Shown: piece after piece, positions 9,012 through 17,159 of the stretch | How the letters are laid out: each line of letters opens with the position of its first letter | How positions within the stretch are numbered: the stretch's first letter is position 1 | Assembly: GCF_038051995.1 (NCBI RefSeq) | Contig: NZ_CP150290.1 | Span: 2,033,501-2,097,500 of the forward strand | Reading direction: 5' to 3' | DNA: 64,000 nt | DNA from: Paenibacillus sp. FSL H8-0537 | GTDB taxonomy: Bacteria > Bacillota > Bacilli > Paenibacillales > Paenibacillaceae | Position numbers and translations under genes: made by a program | Notes under the pieces: generated by a model | Seen by the model: the letters and a program-made list of their open reading frames with translations, nothing else | Told to the model about the DNA's origin: nothing | Database searches by the model: none

Positions 9012-9323
9012 ATGTTGAAACTGAATCTTCAGCTTTTCGCTTCGAAGAAAGGTGTAGGTTCCACAAAGAACGGACGTGACAGTCAATCGAAGCGTCTTGG
9101 CGCTAAACGTGCTGACGGTCAAACCGTATCTGCTGGAAGCATCTTGTTCCGTCAACGCGGAACAAAAATTCACCCAGGAACTAACGTAGGCATCGGCAAA
9201 GACGATACGCTTTATGCGAAAGTCGAAGGCGTTGTGAAGTTTGAGCGTTGGGGACGCGATCGCAAAAAAGTGAGCGTGTATCCAGTGGACCTGGCTCCAG
9301 TAGCCGCAGCAGTAGAAGCATAA
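9012..9323 (+). CDS. rpmA: Large ribosomal subunit protein bL27
   Basis: The protein begins [20 protein letters not shown]. The N-terminal nine residues, ending in QLFA before SKKG, are the Prp-cleaved extension typical of Firmicutes. Mature L27 reaches into the peptidyl transferase centre. The frame is open to 8994, but the ATG at 9012 follows the ribosome binding site gagggaggg and gives the canonical N-terminus. The length is 103 residues. Confidence 0.97.
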   Translation: MLKLNLQLFASKKGVGSTKNGRDSQSKRLGAKRADGQTVSAGSILFRQRGTKIHPGTNVGIGKDDTLYAKVEGVVKFERWGRDRKKVSVYPVDLAPVAAAVEA

Positions 9324-9324
9324 T

Positions 9325-9371
9325 AGCAGCAAATGCCCCGGCCTCGCGTGTAGGTCGGGGCATTTGCTGCT
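9325..9371 (+). terminator. Long hairpin after rpmA
   Basis: A stem of about 19 bp (9325-9343 with 9353-9371, one G-T pair) begins just after the rpmA stop. Only two T residues follow it, so it may be a partial terminator or an mRNA-stabilising structure rather than a full stop before spo0B. Confidence 0.65.
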
Positions 9372-9449
9372 TAAAGACCTATCGGCTAATGCAGCGGCAT
9401 GTTATACTGAATTAGCTGGGAAACATGCGGAAGAAAGTGGGATCAATAA

Positions 9450-10187
9450 ATGGATCGCATTAAATCGGCAAAGCACATCGCAGCTTTTTCTATTGTGCTA
9501 CCGGCTGTGGCTATGCTTGTATGGCCTTCGTCAGTCTGGTTGCTAGTGCTTTTCATGCTTTGGTTTACGGCTGCTGCAGTCATCTGGATTCGCTCGGAGC
9601 GGCGCGTGCATGCAGAGCAGCTTGCGCTTACGATACACAGCCTCCAGGCCGCAGGGATGAGAACGCTAAACCATCATCGGCATGACTGGATGAACGACCT
9701 GCAAGTGATATATGGCTACACGCGGATGCAGAAACCGGATAAAACGGTGGAATATGTGGAGAGAATAAGGGCAAAGATGCTTACGGAGAGTCAAATTTCA
9801 AAGCTAGGGGAGCCAGCGCTCGTCAGCTACATTCAGGGCTTCCGTACACTGACAAGCTGCCTTGAGCTGAAGGTGGACATAGAGCAGGACTTGAATTTTA
9901 ATGAGCTGCCGCTTGCCAGCCATGAAATTTCCGAAGCATTAATTGGCATAATGAATAGCTATCGTCTGGCGGTTAAGCCTGGTTTTGGCGAAGTCGCCGT
10001 GCTTACTCTGGTACTTGATTGGGACGGGCAGCAGCTTCACGTTGCTTTCGAACTTGAGGGCGAGCTAATGGATGAGCAACAATTGAAGGATCAAATAAAA
10101 CAGCAGTTGAAAGGCGCGACTCTGCAGGCGGTCGATATTGAACATCCGCAGGAGGAAATACGGCTTAAGGCGGAAAAGCGCGCTTGA
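9450..10187 (+). CDS. spo0B: Sporulation phosphotransferase Spo0B
   Basis: Spo0B passes phosphate from Spo0F to Spo0A in the sporulation phosphorelay. The helical hairpin signature [16 protein letters not shown] is at residues 75-90, with H78 in the position of the phosphorylated histidine of B. subtilis Spo0B (RHDWMNKLQ). Unlike the B. subtilis protein, two hydrophobic segments (about 9-25 and 28-47) precede it, so this form is probably membrane-anchored. The C-terminal half is a degenerate kinase-like domain without an obvious ATP site. It lies between rpmA and obg, the conserved place for spo0B. Confidence 0.9.
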   Translation: MDRIKSAKHIAAFSIVLPAVAMLVWPSSVWLLVLFMLWFTAAAVIWIRSERRVHAEQLALTIHSLQAAGMRTLNHHRHDWMNDLQVIYGYTRMQKPDKTVEYVERIRAKMLTESQISKLGEPALVSYIQGFRTLTSCLELKVDIEQDLNFNELPLASHEISEALIGIMNSYRLAVKPGFGEVAVLTLVLDWDGQQLHVAFELEGELMDEQQLKDQIKQQLKGATLQAVDIEHPQEEIRLKAEKRA

Positions 10188-10200
10188 ACGGGGGCACAAC

Positions 10201-11520
10201 ATGTTTGTCGATAAAGCGAAAATATTTGTAAAAGGCGGCAACGGCGGCGACGGAATCGTTTCCTATCGCCGTGAGAAGTATGTACCGGAGGGCGGACCTG
10301 CCGGTGGCGATGGCGGTAAAGGCGGAAATATTATTTTCCGCGTGGATGAAGGCTTGCGTACGCTGATGGATTTCCGCTATCAGAAGCATTTTAAAGGCGA
10401 GCGCGGCGAGCGCGGCAAAGTGAAAAGCATGCATGGTGCGGGTGCAGATGATATGATTGTACGCATTCCTCCAGGCACGATCATTATTGACGATGACTCG
10501 CAGGAAATCATTGCCGATATGACACGTCATGGCCAGGAAATTATAGTCGCAAAGGGCGGACGCGGCGGACGCGGCAATACAAGGTTTGCAACAATTAACA
10601 ACCCCGCTCCGGATATTGCCGAGACTGGTGAAGAAGGCCAAGAACGCTGGATTGTGCTTGAGCTTAAGGTAATGGCAGACGTAGGTCTTGTCGGATTTCC
10701 AAGCGTAGGCAAGTCCACATTGCTGTCGGTCGTATCCGGGGCCAAGCCGAAAATTGGCGCGTATCATTTTACAACGTTAACGCCGAATTTAGGGGTTGTG
10801 GACGTTGGCGATGACCGCAGCTTCGTGATGGCGGATTTACCGGGATTAATCGAAGGCGCGCATGAAGGCGTTGGTCTGGGACATGAGTTTTTACGCCATG
10901 TCGAGCGGACCCGCGTCATCATCCATGTGCTGGATATGTCCGGCTCCGAGGGTCGCGATCCTTTTGAGGATTGGCTGCAAATCAATGAAGAGCTTGTGCT
11001 CTACAATGAGAAGCTGGCCGACCGTCCGCAAATTATTGCGGCTAACAAGATGGATATGCCGGAAGCGGCAGAGCATCTTGAGATGTTTAAGCAGCAGCTG
11101 GATGAGGTGCGCGGCGAAAAGGAATACCTTATTGTGCCGATTTCTTCTTTAACGAAACAGGGTGTACAGGAGCTATTGTACAAGGCGATGGATACGCTGG
11201 AGTCGGTTCCAGATGAACTGGAAATCGAAGAAGTGAAGGATGTCACGGAGCGTAAGGTGTTTACGTTCGAGAAACGCGAAGAATCCAGCTATACGATTCG
11301 CAAAGAAAACGAGCTGTATGTTGTAGAAAGCGAAAGCATCGAGAAATATTTGAAGCGTATGAAGGTTACTTCGTATGACTCGGTCATGCGATTTGCCCAA
11401 ATTATGCGGAAAATGGGCGTCGATGCAGCGCTGCGCAAGCACGGCGCTAAAGATGGCGATACGGTGCAAATTGGCGATTTCACCTTTGAATTTTTCGAAG
11501 GCAGCGACTATATGGCTTAA
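10201..11520 (+). CDS. obg: GTPase Obg (CgtA)
   Basis: An essential GTPase in 50S ribosome assembly and stress/sporulation signalling. The 439-residue protein has the glycine-rich Obg fold ([32 protein letters not shown]), a G domain with G1 [10 protein letters not shown]3 DLPGLIEGA and G4 NKMD, and a C-terminal OCT domain. The frame is open to 10138, but the ATG at 10201 gives the universal [18 protein letters not shown] start and follows gaacgggggcac. It follows spo0B by 13 bases, as in B. subtilis. Confidence 0.97.
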   Translation: MFVDKAKIFVKGGNGGDGIVSYRREKYVPEGGPAGGDGGKGGNIIFRVDEGLRTLMDFRYQKHFKGERGERGKVKSMHGAGADDMIVRIPPGTIIIDDDSQEIIADMTRHGQEIIVAKGGRGGRGNTRFATINNPAPDIAETGEEGQERWIVLELKVMADVGLVGFPSVGKSTLLSVVSGAKPKIGAYHFTTLTPNLGVVDVGDDRSFVMADLPGLIEGAHEGVGLGHEFLRHVERTRVIIHVLDMSGSEGRDPFEDWLQINEELVLYNEKLADRPQIIAANKMDMPEAAEHLEMFKQQLDEVRGEKEYLIVPISSLTKQGVQELLYKAMDTLESVPDELEIEEVKDVTERKVFTFEKREESSYTIRKENELYVVESESIEKYLKRMKVTSYDSVMRFAQIMRKMGVDAALRKHGAKDGDTVQIGDFTFEFFEGSDYMA

Positions 11521-11539
11521 TCAAATATGCAGCACAAGG

Positions 11540-11563
11540 AGACGGCGCAAGCCGTCTTTTTTA
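11540..11563 (+). terminator. Intrinsic terminator after obg
   Basis: agacggc hairpin (11540-11546 with 11551-11557), tetraloop gcaa and a T run. Confidence 0.88.
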
Positions 11564-11785
11564 TATGCTCAACCAGCCCTATTTTCACAAAATGGCGCTA
11601 AAGCTGTTATAACCTGCTGAAAAAGGTGTAATAGCTATACAGAGCAGCTTATTGATTCGGCCTATTTAAGGCATAAACAAGTGGAGATAAGGGTTAGGAG
11701 GTATGCTGAATCAGTAGCGAGCATGGCTCAGGCAGCAGAGACTGCGAGGCCATGGAAAACTGTAGTTGAAAGGATGTTTAATGTA

Positions 11786-12313
11786 ATGAGAAGAAGCAAA
11801 GTACTCTCCTTAATTACGATGGTGAGTATTTCCGTATGGCTCAGTGCTTGCAGCGACGATACGGGGGATGGCGGCAGTGGCGCCTCAGCAGCGATGGACC
11901 GGACATGGCCTGCGCAGGCAGCGGCGGGTCAGCACGAGAGGCAGGCGGAACCGAAGCAAACCGAGCTGCCAGATGGCAGTGAACCGTCTTCGGCTCTTGC
12001 AAGACCGGCTGATCTGCCAAAAGATTTTCCGATTCCCGATGACGCTGTTATCATGACCTCCTCCAATTCGGTAAATGAGGGCAAGATAGTGATATTGCTC
12101 AATTTTACGACAAAAAAGTCGATGGATGAGCTTGCTAAGCTTTATCAAGCCTATACGATAGATAAAAAGCTGGAAAATGGCAGCGTGACGTTTACGGATT
12201 CGAAGCTTATGATTGAGGGCTCGATTGATAAAACGCATTCGATATGGCTGCTGGGCACTACACTTTCAGAAGCGGGCGTTTCACAAATTACAGTAACCTG
12301 GTCGGAAAATTGA
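11786..12313 (+). CDS. Lipoprotein of unknown function, first tandem paralogue
   Basis: A predicted lipoprotein: charged MRRSK start, hydrophobic segment and lipobox LSAC near residue 21. A Gly/Ser/Ala/Gln-rich linker follows, then a globular C-terminal region that begins LPKDFPIPDDAVI and ends QITVTWSEN. No known domain was recognised. The start is set at 11786 by comparison with the paralogue at 12430, whose ribosome binding site gagaggatg matches gaaaggatg here; ATG 11774 and a longer frame from 11681 are less likely. It follows the obg terminator, so it has its own transcription. Confidence 0.75.
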   Translation: MRRSKVLSLITMVSISVWLSACSDDTGDGGSGASAAMDRTWPAQAAAGQHERQAEPKQTELPDGSEPSSALARPADLPKDFPIPDDAVIMTSSNSVNEGKIVILLNFTTKKSMDELAKLYQAYTIDKKLENGSVTFTDSKLMIEGSIDKTHSIWLLGTTLSEAGVSQITVTWSEN

Positions 12314-12429
12314 CTAGCGTTTAGCAGCAATTAGCAGCAATTATTAAGCTGGATGCAGCCTTGCATGAAGATTCCTTGCATGAGCTGCTGTGATGATGAT
12401 TTTTACTTTGAGTGAGAGGATGTTAAAAC

Positions 12430-12987
12430 ATGAAAAAAAATAAATGGTTTTCTTTATTGTCGGTCGTTATTATAGCGGGTGTCGTGAGCGCCTGCGGCGA
12501 TAATGCCGCGAACGGGACAAATACAGCTCCTCAGGAAACGACGAGTGCAGCTCCAGGAAATACAGCGGAAAGCGCAAGCCCTGGAGCAGAAGCGACGCCA
12601 AGCGATGCTGCTGCGTCATCCCCATCTCCTTCGGATGAGGGTAAAGGCGGAGGAGAATCGTCTGAAAGCGTGAGACCCGGCTATTTGCCCGCCGATTTCC
12701 CGATTCCCGATGATGCGGTTATTATAAATTCGACGGAAAATATCGATGACGGCAAAAAATCGGTTTTGCTTGTTTTCAAGACGAAGGAAAGCTTCGACAA
12801 GCTGGGCCAATTGTACAAAGATTATGTAAATGAAAAGAAGCTGAAGGACGGTGCCCAGACGATAGATGATAAAAATATTGTGATTCAGGGAACGATTTCC
12901 GGCTCTGAATTTATATCGATCATCGGCGGCAAGCTGGCTTCCGAGGAAGGCATTTCCGAGCTGACTGTCACTTGGACAGAGCAGTAG
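12430..12987 (+). CDS. Lipoprotein of unknown function, second tandem paralogue
   Basis: A 185-residue predicted lipoprotein with signal peptide and lipobox VSAC (cysteine at residue 22). A low-complexity Ser/Ala/Pro/Glu linker follows to about residue 75, then a domain of about 100 residues paralogous to the gene before it. Shared features are LPxDFPIPDDAVI, a LLxFKTKESFDKL-type helix, YxxYVNEKKLKDG, and the end ELTVTWTEQ. It probably arose by local duplication. The function is unknown; the surface linker suggests a domain held away from the membrane. Confidence 0.82.
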   Translation: MKKNKWFSLLSVVIIAGVVSACGDNAANGTNTAPQETTSAAPGNTAESASPGAEATPSDAAASSPSPSDEGKGGGESSESVRPGYLPADFPIPDDAVIINSTENIDDGKKSVLLVFKTKESFDKLGQLYKDYVNEKKLKDGAQTIDDKNIVIQGTISGSEFISIIGGKLASEEGISELTVTWTEQ

Positions 12988-13051
12988 GCTGCGCAGCGCG
13001 CGAGGCGGACGTTTTGCCGTGATAACCACAAAGTAATGATGAAATTGAATT

Positions 13052-13091
13052 CGTTCCCTGCGAAGCTTAACTTTGCGGGGAACGTTTTTTT
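13052..13091 (+). terminator. Intrinsic terminator after the lipoprotein pair
   Basis: A 14-bp stem with wobble pairs (13052-13065 with 13071-13084) and a run of seven to eight T residues. Confidence 0.88.
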
Positions 13092-13133
13092 GAGGACGAT
13101 TCTAGATAAAAAGCGGATTATCATTTAAACCTA

Positions 13134-13162
13134 TTGCCCCAGCCCTATGATTCCGCTATAAT
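13134..13162 (+). promoter_or_regulatory. Sigma-A promoter for pheB-hom-thrB-pheA
   Basis: TTGCCC at 13134-13139, a 17-base spacer and TATAAT at 13157-13162, upstream of pheB. Confidence 0.75.
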
Positions 13163-13204
13163 GTCCTTTATAGAAGAACAAATGTCTTTTTAGGGGGGAC
13201 GGAA

Positions 13205-13642
13205 GTGACGCAGCGGTATTTTGCTGTACGGGAGGATATGCTGCCGGAAGCCATTCTCAAGACATTGCAGGTGAAGGAGATGCTTGCCAGAGGCGAAGCG
13301 GCAACGGTGCATGAGGCGGCCGAGAAGGCGAACCTGAGCAGGAGCGCTTTTTACAAGTATAAAGATGGCGTTTATGCGATGCATCAAATTAATCGTGAGC
13401 GGCTAGTAACCATTTCCATGGAGCTGGAGCATCGATCGGGCGTGCTGTCAAAGGTGCTGTCGCTCGTGGCGGCGCATGAAGGCAATGTGCTGACGATAAA
13501 CCAAAGCATTCCCCTGCAAGGACTTGCCCATGTGGTCATTTCAGTTGACGTTTCCCAGCTCAGCGGGGATTTGGACTCTTTAATGGATGTTATTCGCAGC
13601 CAGCAGGGCGTGCGTAAAGCCGCCGTAATCGGGCAAGGCTGA
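13205..13642 (+). CDS. pheB: ACT domain protein PheB (UPF0735)
   Basis: A 145-residue protein with an N-terminal helix-turn-helix-like part (AATVHEAAEKANLSRSAFYK) and a C-terminal ACT domain (TISMELEHRSGVLSKVLSLV). In B. subtilis pheB sits between obg and pheA and is linked to phenylalanine metabolism, but a biochemical role is not settled. The GTG start follows the strong site aggggggacg. Here hom and thrB lie between pheB and pheA, joining aspartate-family and aromatic amino acid synthesis in one operon. Confidence 0.92.
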   Translation: MTQRYFAVREDMLPEAILKTLQVKEMLARGEAATVHEAAEKANLSRSAFYKYKDGVYAMHQINRERLVTISMELEHRSGVLSKVLSLVAAHEGNVLTINQSIPLQGLAHVVISVDVSQLSGDLDSLMDVIRSQQGVRKAAVIGQG

Positions 13643-13687
13643 TGAAATAGAACGTTATTTTATTGAAGTATAAATGGAGGGAATCAT

Positions 13688-14974
13688 ATGAAACCAATTA
13701 AAGTAGGCTTGCTAGGGCTTGGAACAGTAGGAACAGGTGTCGTCCGCATCGTGGAAGGACATCAGGAGGATCTGCAAAGCCAGACCGGTTCGGCAATTGA
13801 AATTGCGAAGGTGCTCGTCAGCAACAAAAACAAAGCGCGCGATATTTCAATCGATCCATCCAAGCTGACAGAGGACCCTTGGGAAATTATCCACAATCCC
13901 GAAATTGATGTAATCGTCGAAGTCATGGGCGGAATTGAACAGACGAAGCCATATATTATTGAAGCTTTATCGCGCGGCAAGCACGTCGTGACTGCCAATA
14001 AAGATTTGATGGCGCTGCATGGTACGGAAATTCTGGCAGTTGCTCAGGAGCATGGCTGCGATGTGCTTTATGAGGCGAGCGTAGCTGGCGGCATTCCGAT
14101 TATCCGTACTTTGATCGAAGGCTTCTCCTCCGACCGGATTACTAAAATTATGGGTATCGTTAACGGCACGACGAACTATATTTTGACGAAAATGAGCCAG
14201 GAAGGTGCTTCGTACTCTGATGTGCTTAAGGAAGCTCAAGCACTCGGCTATGCGGAGTCCGATCCGACCTCTGACGTTGAGGGACTGGATGCTGCGCGCA
14301 AAATGACGATTTTGGCGACGCTTGGCTTCCGTGCCAAAGTGGCCTTGGATGATGTATCCGTTCAAGGAATTTCATCGGTCAGCCGTGAAGACATCCAATA
14401 TGCGAAGCGTCTGGGTTATGAGCTTAAGCTGCTTGGCATCGCAGAGCGTCAAGATGATGAATTCAGCATTAGTGTACAGCCAACGATGGTGAAGCAAACG
14501 CATCCTATCGCGTCGGTTAATGGCGTATTCAACGCCGTATATGTACATGGCGAAGCAGTTGGAGAAACGATGTTTTATGGCCCGGGCGCTGGCGGCATGC
14601 CTACGGCTACCTCGATTGTTGCCGATCTCGTGGCAGTTGTGAAAAACTTGAAGCTTGGCGTTAACGGCAAGCAAGGCATTATGACGTATAAGGAGAAGAA
14701 GCTCAAAACCGATGAGCAAATTTCCTCGAAGTATTTCCTGCTCCTCCATGTAGCAGATCGCGCAGGCGTGCTTGCCCGTATTACACAAGTATTTGCGGAC
14801 TTTGAGGTGAGCTTGGAATCGGTGCTGCAGCAGCCGAACCCCGTCAATCCAGAAGCGGAAATTATCGTCATTACGCACGATGCGAATAAAGCAGCGATAC
14901 AGAAGGTGTTGCAAACCTTTGAAGAGCTGGATGTTATCCGCAAGGTGAAGAGCGTGTATCGCGTTGAAGGTTAA
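13688..14974 (+). CDS. hom: Homoserine dehydrogenase
   Basis: Reduces aspartate semialdehyde to homoserine with NAD(P)H, the branch to threonine and methionine. The nucleotide-binding GLLGLGTVGTGVV is near residues 8-20. The substrate region includes ASVAGGIPIIRTL and GIVNGTTNYILTKM, and a C-terminal ACT domain starts near residue 350 (FLLLHVADRAGVLARITQVF), the usual place for threonine feedback. The 428-residue length is typical of the monofunctional enzyme. thrB follows after 35 bases. Confidence 0.97.
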   Translation: MKPIKVGLLGLGTVGTGVVRIVEGHQEDLQSQTGSAIEIAKVLVSNKNKARDISIDPSKLTEDPWEIIHNPEIDVIVEVMGGIEQTKPYIIEALSRGKHVVTANKDLMALHGTEILAVAQEHGCDVLYEASVAGGIPIIRTLIEGFSSDRITKIMGIVNGTTNYILTKMSQEGASYSDVLKEAQALGYAESDPTSDVEGLDAARKMTILATLGFRAKVALDDVSVQGISSVSREDIQYAKRLGYELKLLGIAERQDDEFSISVQPTMVKQTHPIASVNGVFNAVYVHGEAVGETMFYGPGAGGMPTATSIVADLVAVVKNLKLGVNGKQGIMTYKEKKLKTDEQISSKYFLLLHVADRAGVLARITQVFADFEVSLESVLQQPNPVNPEAEIIVITHDANKAAIQKVLQTFEELDVIRKVKSVYRVEG

Positions 14975-15009
14975 GCCAACACTAGCAATCGAAGGAGCTT
15001 TATAACGTT

Positions 15010-15987
15010 ATGAATAACCGTCGTGTAATTGTAAAGGTGCCTGCGAGCACCGCTAATCTGGGTCCAGGCTTCGATACGCTGGGCATGGCGCTATCCCTTT
15101 ATGCCTGGGTTGAAATGTCAGTTGCCGAGCGTACGGTGCTGCGCCTATACGGAGACGAAATGACAGGCATCCCTGAGGATAAGTCGAACTTGATCTATAA
15201 AGTGGCGCAGCTTGTATTTAAGGAAGCGGGTGTACAGGTACCAGAGCTGGACATTGCGATGTACAGCAATATTCCGCTTACACGCGGACTTGGCAGCAGC
15301 GCTTCGGCGATCGTAGGTGCGCTGGTTGCCGCCAATGCGTTAATCGGCAGTCCGCTGTCTGATGATAAGCTGTTTCAGATGGCGACAGCGCTGGAGGGCC
15401 ACCCGGACAATGTTGGCGCGTCGCTGTTTGGCGGCATTGTCGTGTCCGCTTGGGATGGAGAGCGGGCAGATTATGTTCGTCTGGCGCCGCATAAGAAGCT
15501 GGAGGCGCTCGTTGCAATTCCCGCATTCCAGCTGTCTACGGAGAAGGCTCGTCATGCGCTGCCGAAACAAATCAGCATGCAGGATGCGGTATTTAATGTG
15601 AGCCGCAGCTCGCTGCTCGTTGCGGCTCTTGCCAGCGGCGAGCTAGGGCTCATTCGCCATGCGATGCGGGATCGCCTGCATCAGCCATACCGGGCAGCGC
15701 TTATTCCCGGCATGGCGGAAATTTTGGCCAAAGCGGCCGATTATGGCGCGCTGGGAGCAGCTTTAAGCGGCGCAGGCCCGACGCTGATCGCTTTTGTAGA
15801 GTCGGACAGCCCTCGCAAGCAGGAGCTGGAGAATTTTCTGCTGGGAACGTTGAAGCAGGAAGGGATTGAAGCGCAGACGCTATGGCTGAAGCCATGTGCG
15901 GAAGGGCCGGTAGTTACGATAGATCAGGCAGAGGCTGGCACAGAATCGCTGGGCTTGCTTGAGCGGATTAGAGGAGAGGCCGTATGA
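15010..15987 (+). CDS. thrB: Homoserine kinase
   Basis: GHMP-family kinase that phosphorylates homoserine. Visible are the N-terminal VKVPASTANLGPGFDTLGMA, the ATP-binding PLTRGLGSSASAIVGAL near residues 94-110, and the C-terminal GAALSGAGPTLIAF motif 3. The length of 325 residues is normal. The stop overlaps pheA by 4 bases (ATGA), so the two are coupled. Confidence 0.97.
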   Translation: MNNRRVIVKVPASTANLGPGFDTLGMALSLYAWVEMSVAERTVLRLYGDEMTGIPEDKSNLIYKVAQLVFKEAGVQVPELDIAMYSNIPLTRGLGSSASAIVGALVAANALIGSPLSDDKLFQMATALEGHPDNVGASLFGGIVVSAWDGERADYVRLAPHKKLEALVAIPAFQLSTEKARHALPKQISMQDAVFNVSRSSLLVAALASGELGLIRHAMRDRLHQPYRAALIPGMAEILAKAADYGALGAALSGAGPTLIAFVESDSPRKQELENFLLGTLKQEGIEAQTLWLKPCAEGPVVTIDQAEAGTESLGLLERIRGEAV

Positions 15988-16877
15988 GTACGACTAAATC
16001 GGTTGCTTTACTGCCAGCAGGTTCTGTATCAGATGAAGCGGCACGTCAGTTTTTTACTGGAGAAGAAGTAGCGTGGAAGCATCATCGACTCATTGCCGAT
16101 GTGTTTCTGTCGACGGTTAAAGGGGAAAGCGGCTACAGCATTATTCCGATTGAGAACACAATTGAAGGCTCGGTTAGTCTGCATATGGACTGGATGGTTC
16201 ATGAAGTGGACTTGCCGATTCAGGCCGAATGGGTGTATCCTTCCATTCAAAATTTAATCGGCAGGCGTTTAGAGCTGACGAATGAGTATGGCGCCGTAGA
16301 TTATTCCCGTGTGAAAAAGGTAATCAGCCACCCGGTGGCAATGGCGCAGTGCTTGCAGTTTCTTAGAAGCGAAATTCCACATGCTGAGACCGAGCATGTC
16401 GGCAGTACATCTGAAGCGGTGCGTATCGTACGTGACAATCCGGGAGCAGGCTGGCTGGCGATTGGTACTTCAAGAGCGGCAGCAAACAATGAGCTTGATA
16501 TTTTGCAGGCGAGCATTACCGACCACAGCAACAACTATACGCGATTTTTACTCGTGGGTGAGCAGCCTTATACGGCGCGGCAGTCGGATTTCAAGAAGAC
16601 GAGTATTTTGGTGAATTTGCCGGATGACTATCCAGGTGCGCTGCATCAGGTGTTGTCAGCTTTCGCATGGCGCCGCATCAATCTGTCGCGTATTGAATCG
16701 CGTCCGACGAAGAAAAAGCTGGGTAATTCCTATTTTTATATCGACATTGAGATGTCGCTTGATACCGTGCTGCTGCCGGCTGCGATTTCTGAAATTGAAG
16801 CTATTGGTTGTCAGGTACGCGTGCTGGGCAGTTATCCAAGCTTTACGTATGAGCAGCTCCAGCAGTCGAAAGGATAA
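15984..16877 (+). CDS. pheA: Prephenate dehydratase
   Basis: Converts prephenate to phenylpyruvate for phenylalanine synthesis. The catalytic PDT domain covers about 1-190 (GYSIIPIENTIEGSVSLHMD; a TRFLLVGE end), followed by the regulatory ACT domain with the Phe-binding motif ESRPTKKKLGNSYFYID near 230-247. The length is 297 residues. There is no chorismate mutase domain, as usual in Bacillales. It is the last gene of the pheB-hom-thrB-pheA unit. Confidence 0.96.
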   Translation: MSTTKSVALLPAGSVSDEAARQFFTGEEVAWKHHRLIADVFLSTVKGESGYSIIPIENTIEGSVSLHMDWMVHEVDLPIQAEWVYPSIQNLIGRRLELTNEYGAVDYSRVKKVISHPVAMAQCLQFLRSEIPHAETEHVGSTSEAVRIVRDNPGAGWLAIGTSRAAANNELDILQASITDHSNNYTRFLLVGEQPYTARQSDFKKTSILVNLPDDYPGALHQVLSAFAWRRINLSRIESRPTKKKLGNSYFYIDIEMSLDTVLLPAAISEIEAIGCQVRVLGSYPSFTYEQLQQSKG

Positions 16878-16990
16878 TAGCTCGGGCTCGGGTAACAGAT
16901 TTGGGGAATGCGGCAAGTTACCGCATCTCTTCTTAGCTGTAAGGATAGATTAAATGGCTGAATTAGGCCCAGGCAATTGATTTTTGCTAA

Positions 16991-17040
16991 TAGCGAGACG
17001 CACAGCTTCTGGGAAGCTGGCTGCGGCTCGCTATTTTTTT
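16991..17040 (+). terminator. Intrinsic terminator after pheA
   Basis: Imperfect long hairpin: tagcgag at 16991-16997 pairs with ctcgcta at 17027-17033, and an inner agcttc/gaagct stem lies at about 17004-17018, followed by a T run. Confidence 0.82.
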
Positions 17041-17053
17041 TACAAAGTGGGGG

Positions 17054-17080
17054 ACACCTGCCCATGTGCTGCATAGGATA
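17054..17080 (+). promoter_or_regulatory. Candidate mother-cell sigma-K/E-type promoter for safA
   Basis: AC at 17054-17055, a 16-base spacer, then CATAGGATA at 17072-17080, which fits the sigma-K -10 pattern CATAnnnTA. A sporulation promoter suits a spore coat gene; B. subtilis safA is transcribed in the mother cell. This is pattern matching only. Confidence 0.4.
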
Positions 17081-17159
17081 TAAAGATTGATAGCAAGCAA
17101 ACATGCACGGCAGTATTTATGCTTGTTATTTAAAGAACGTGACAGGAGGTTGTCGGGAA

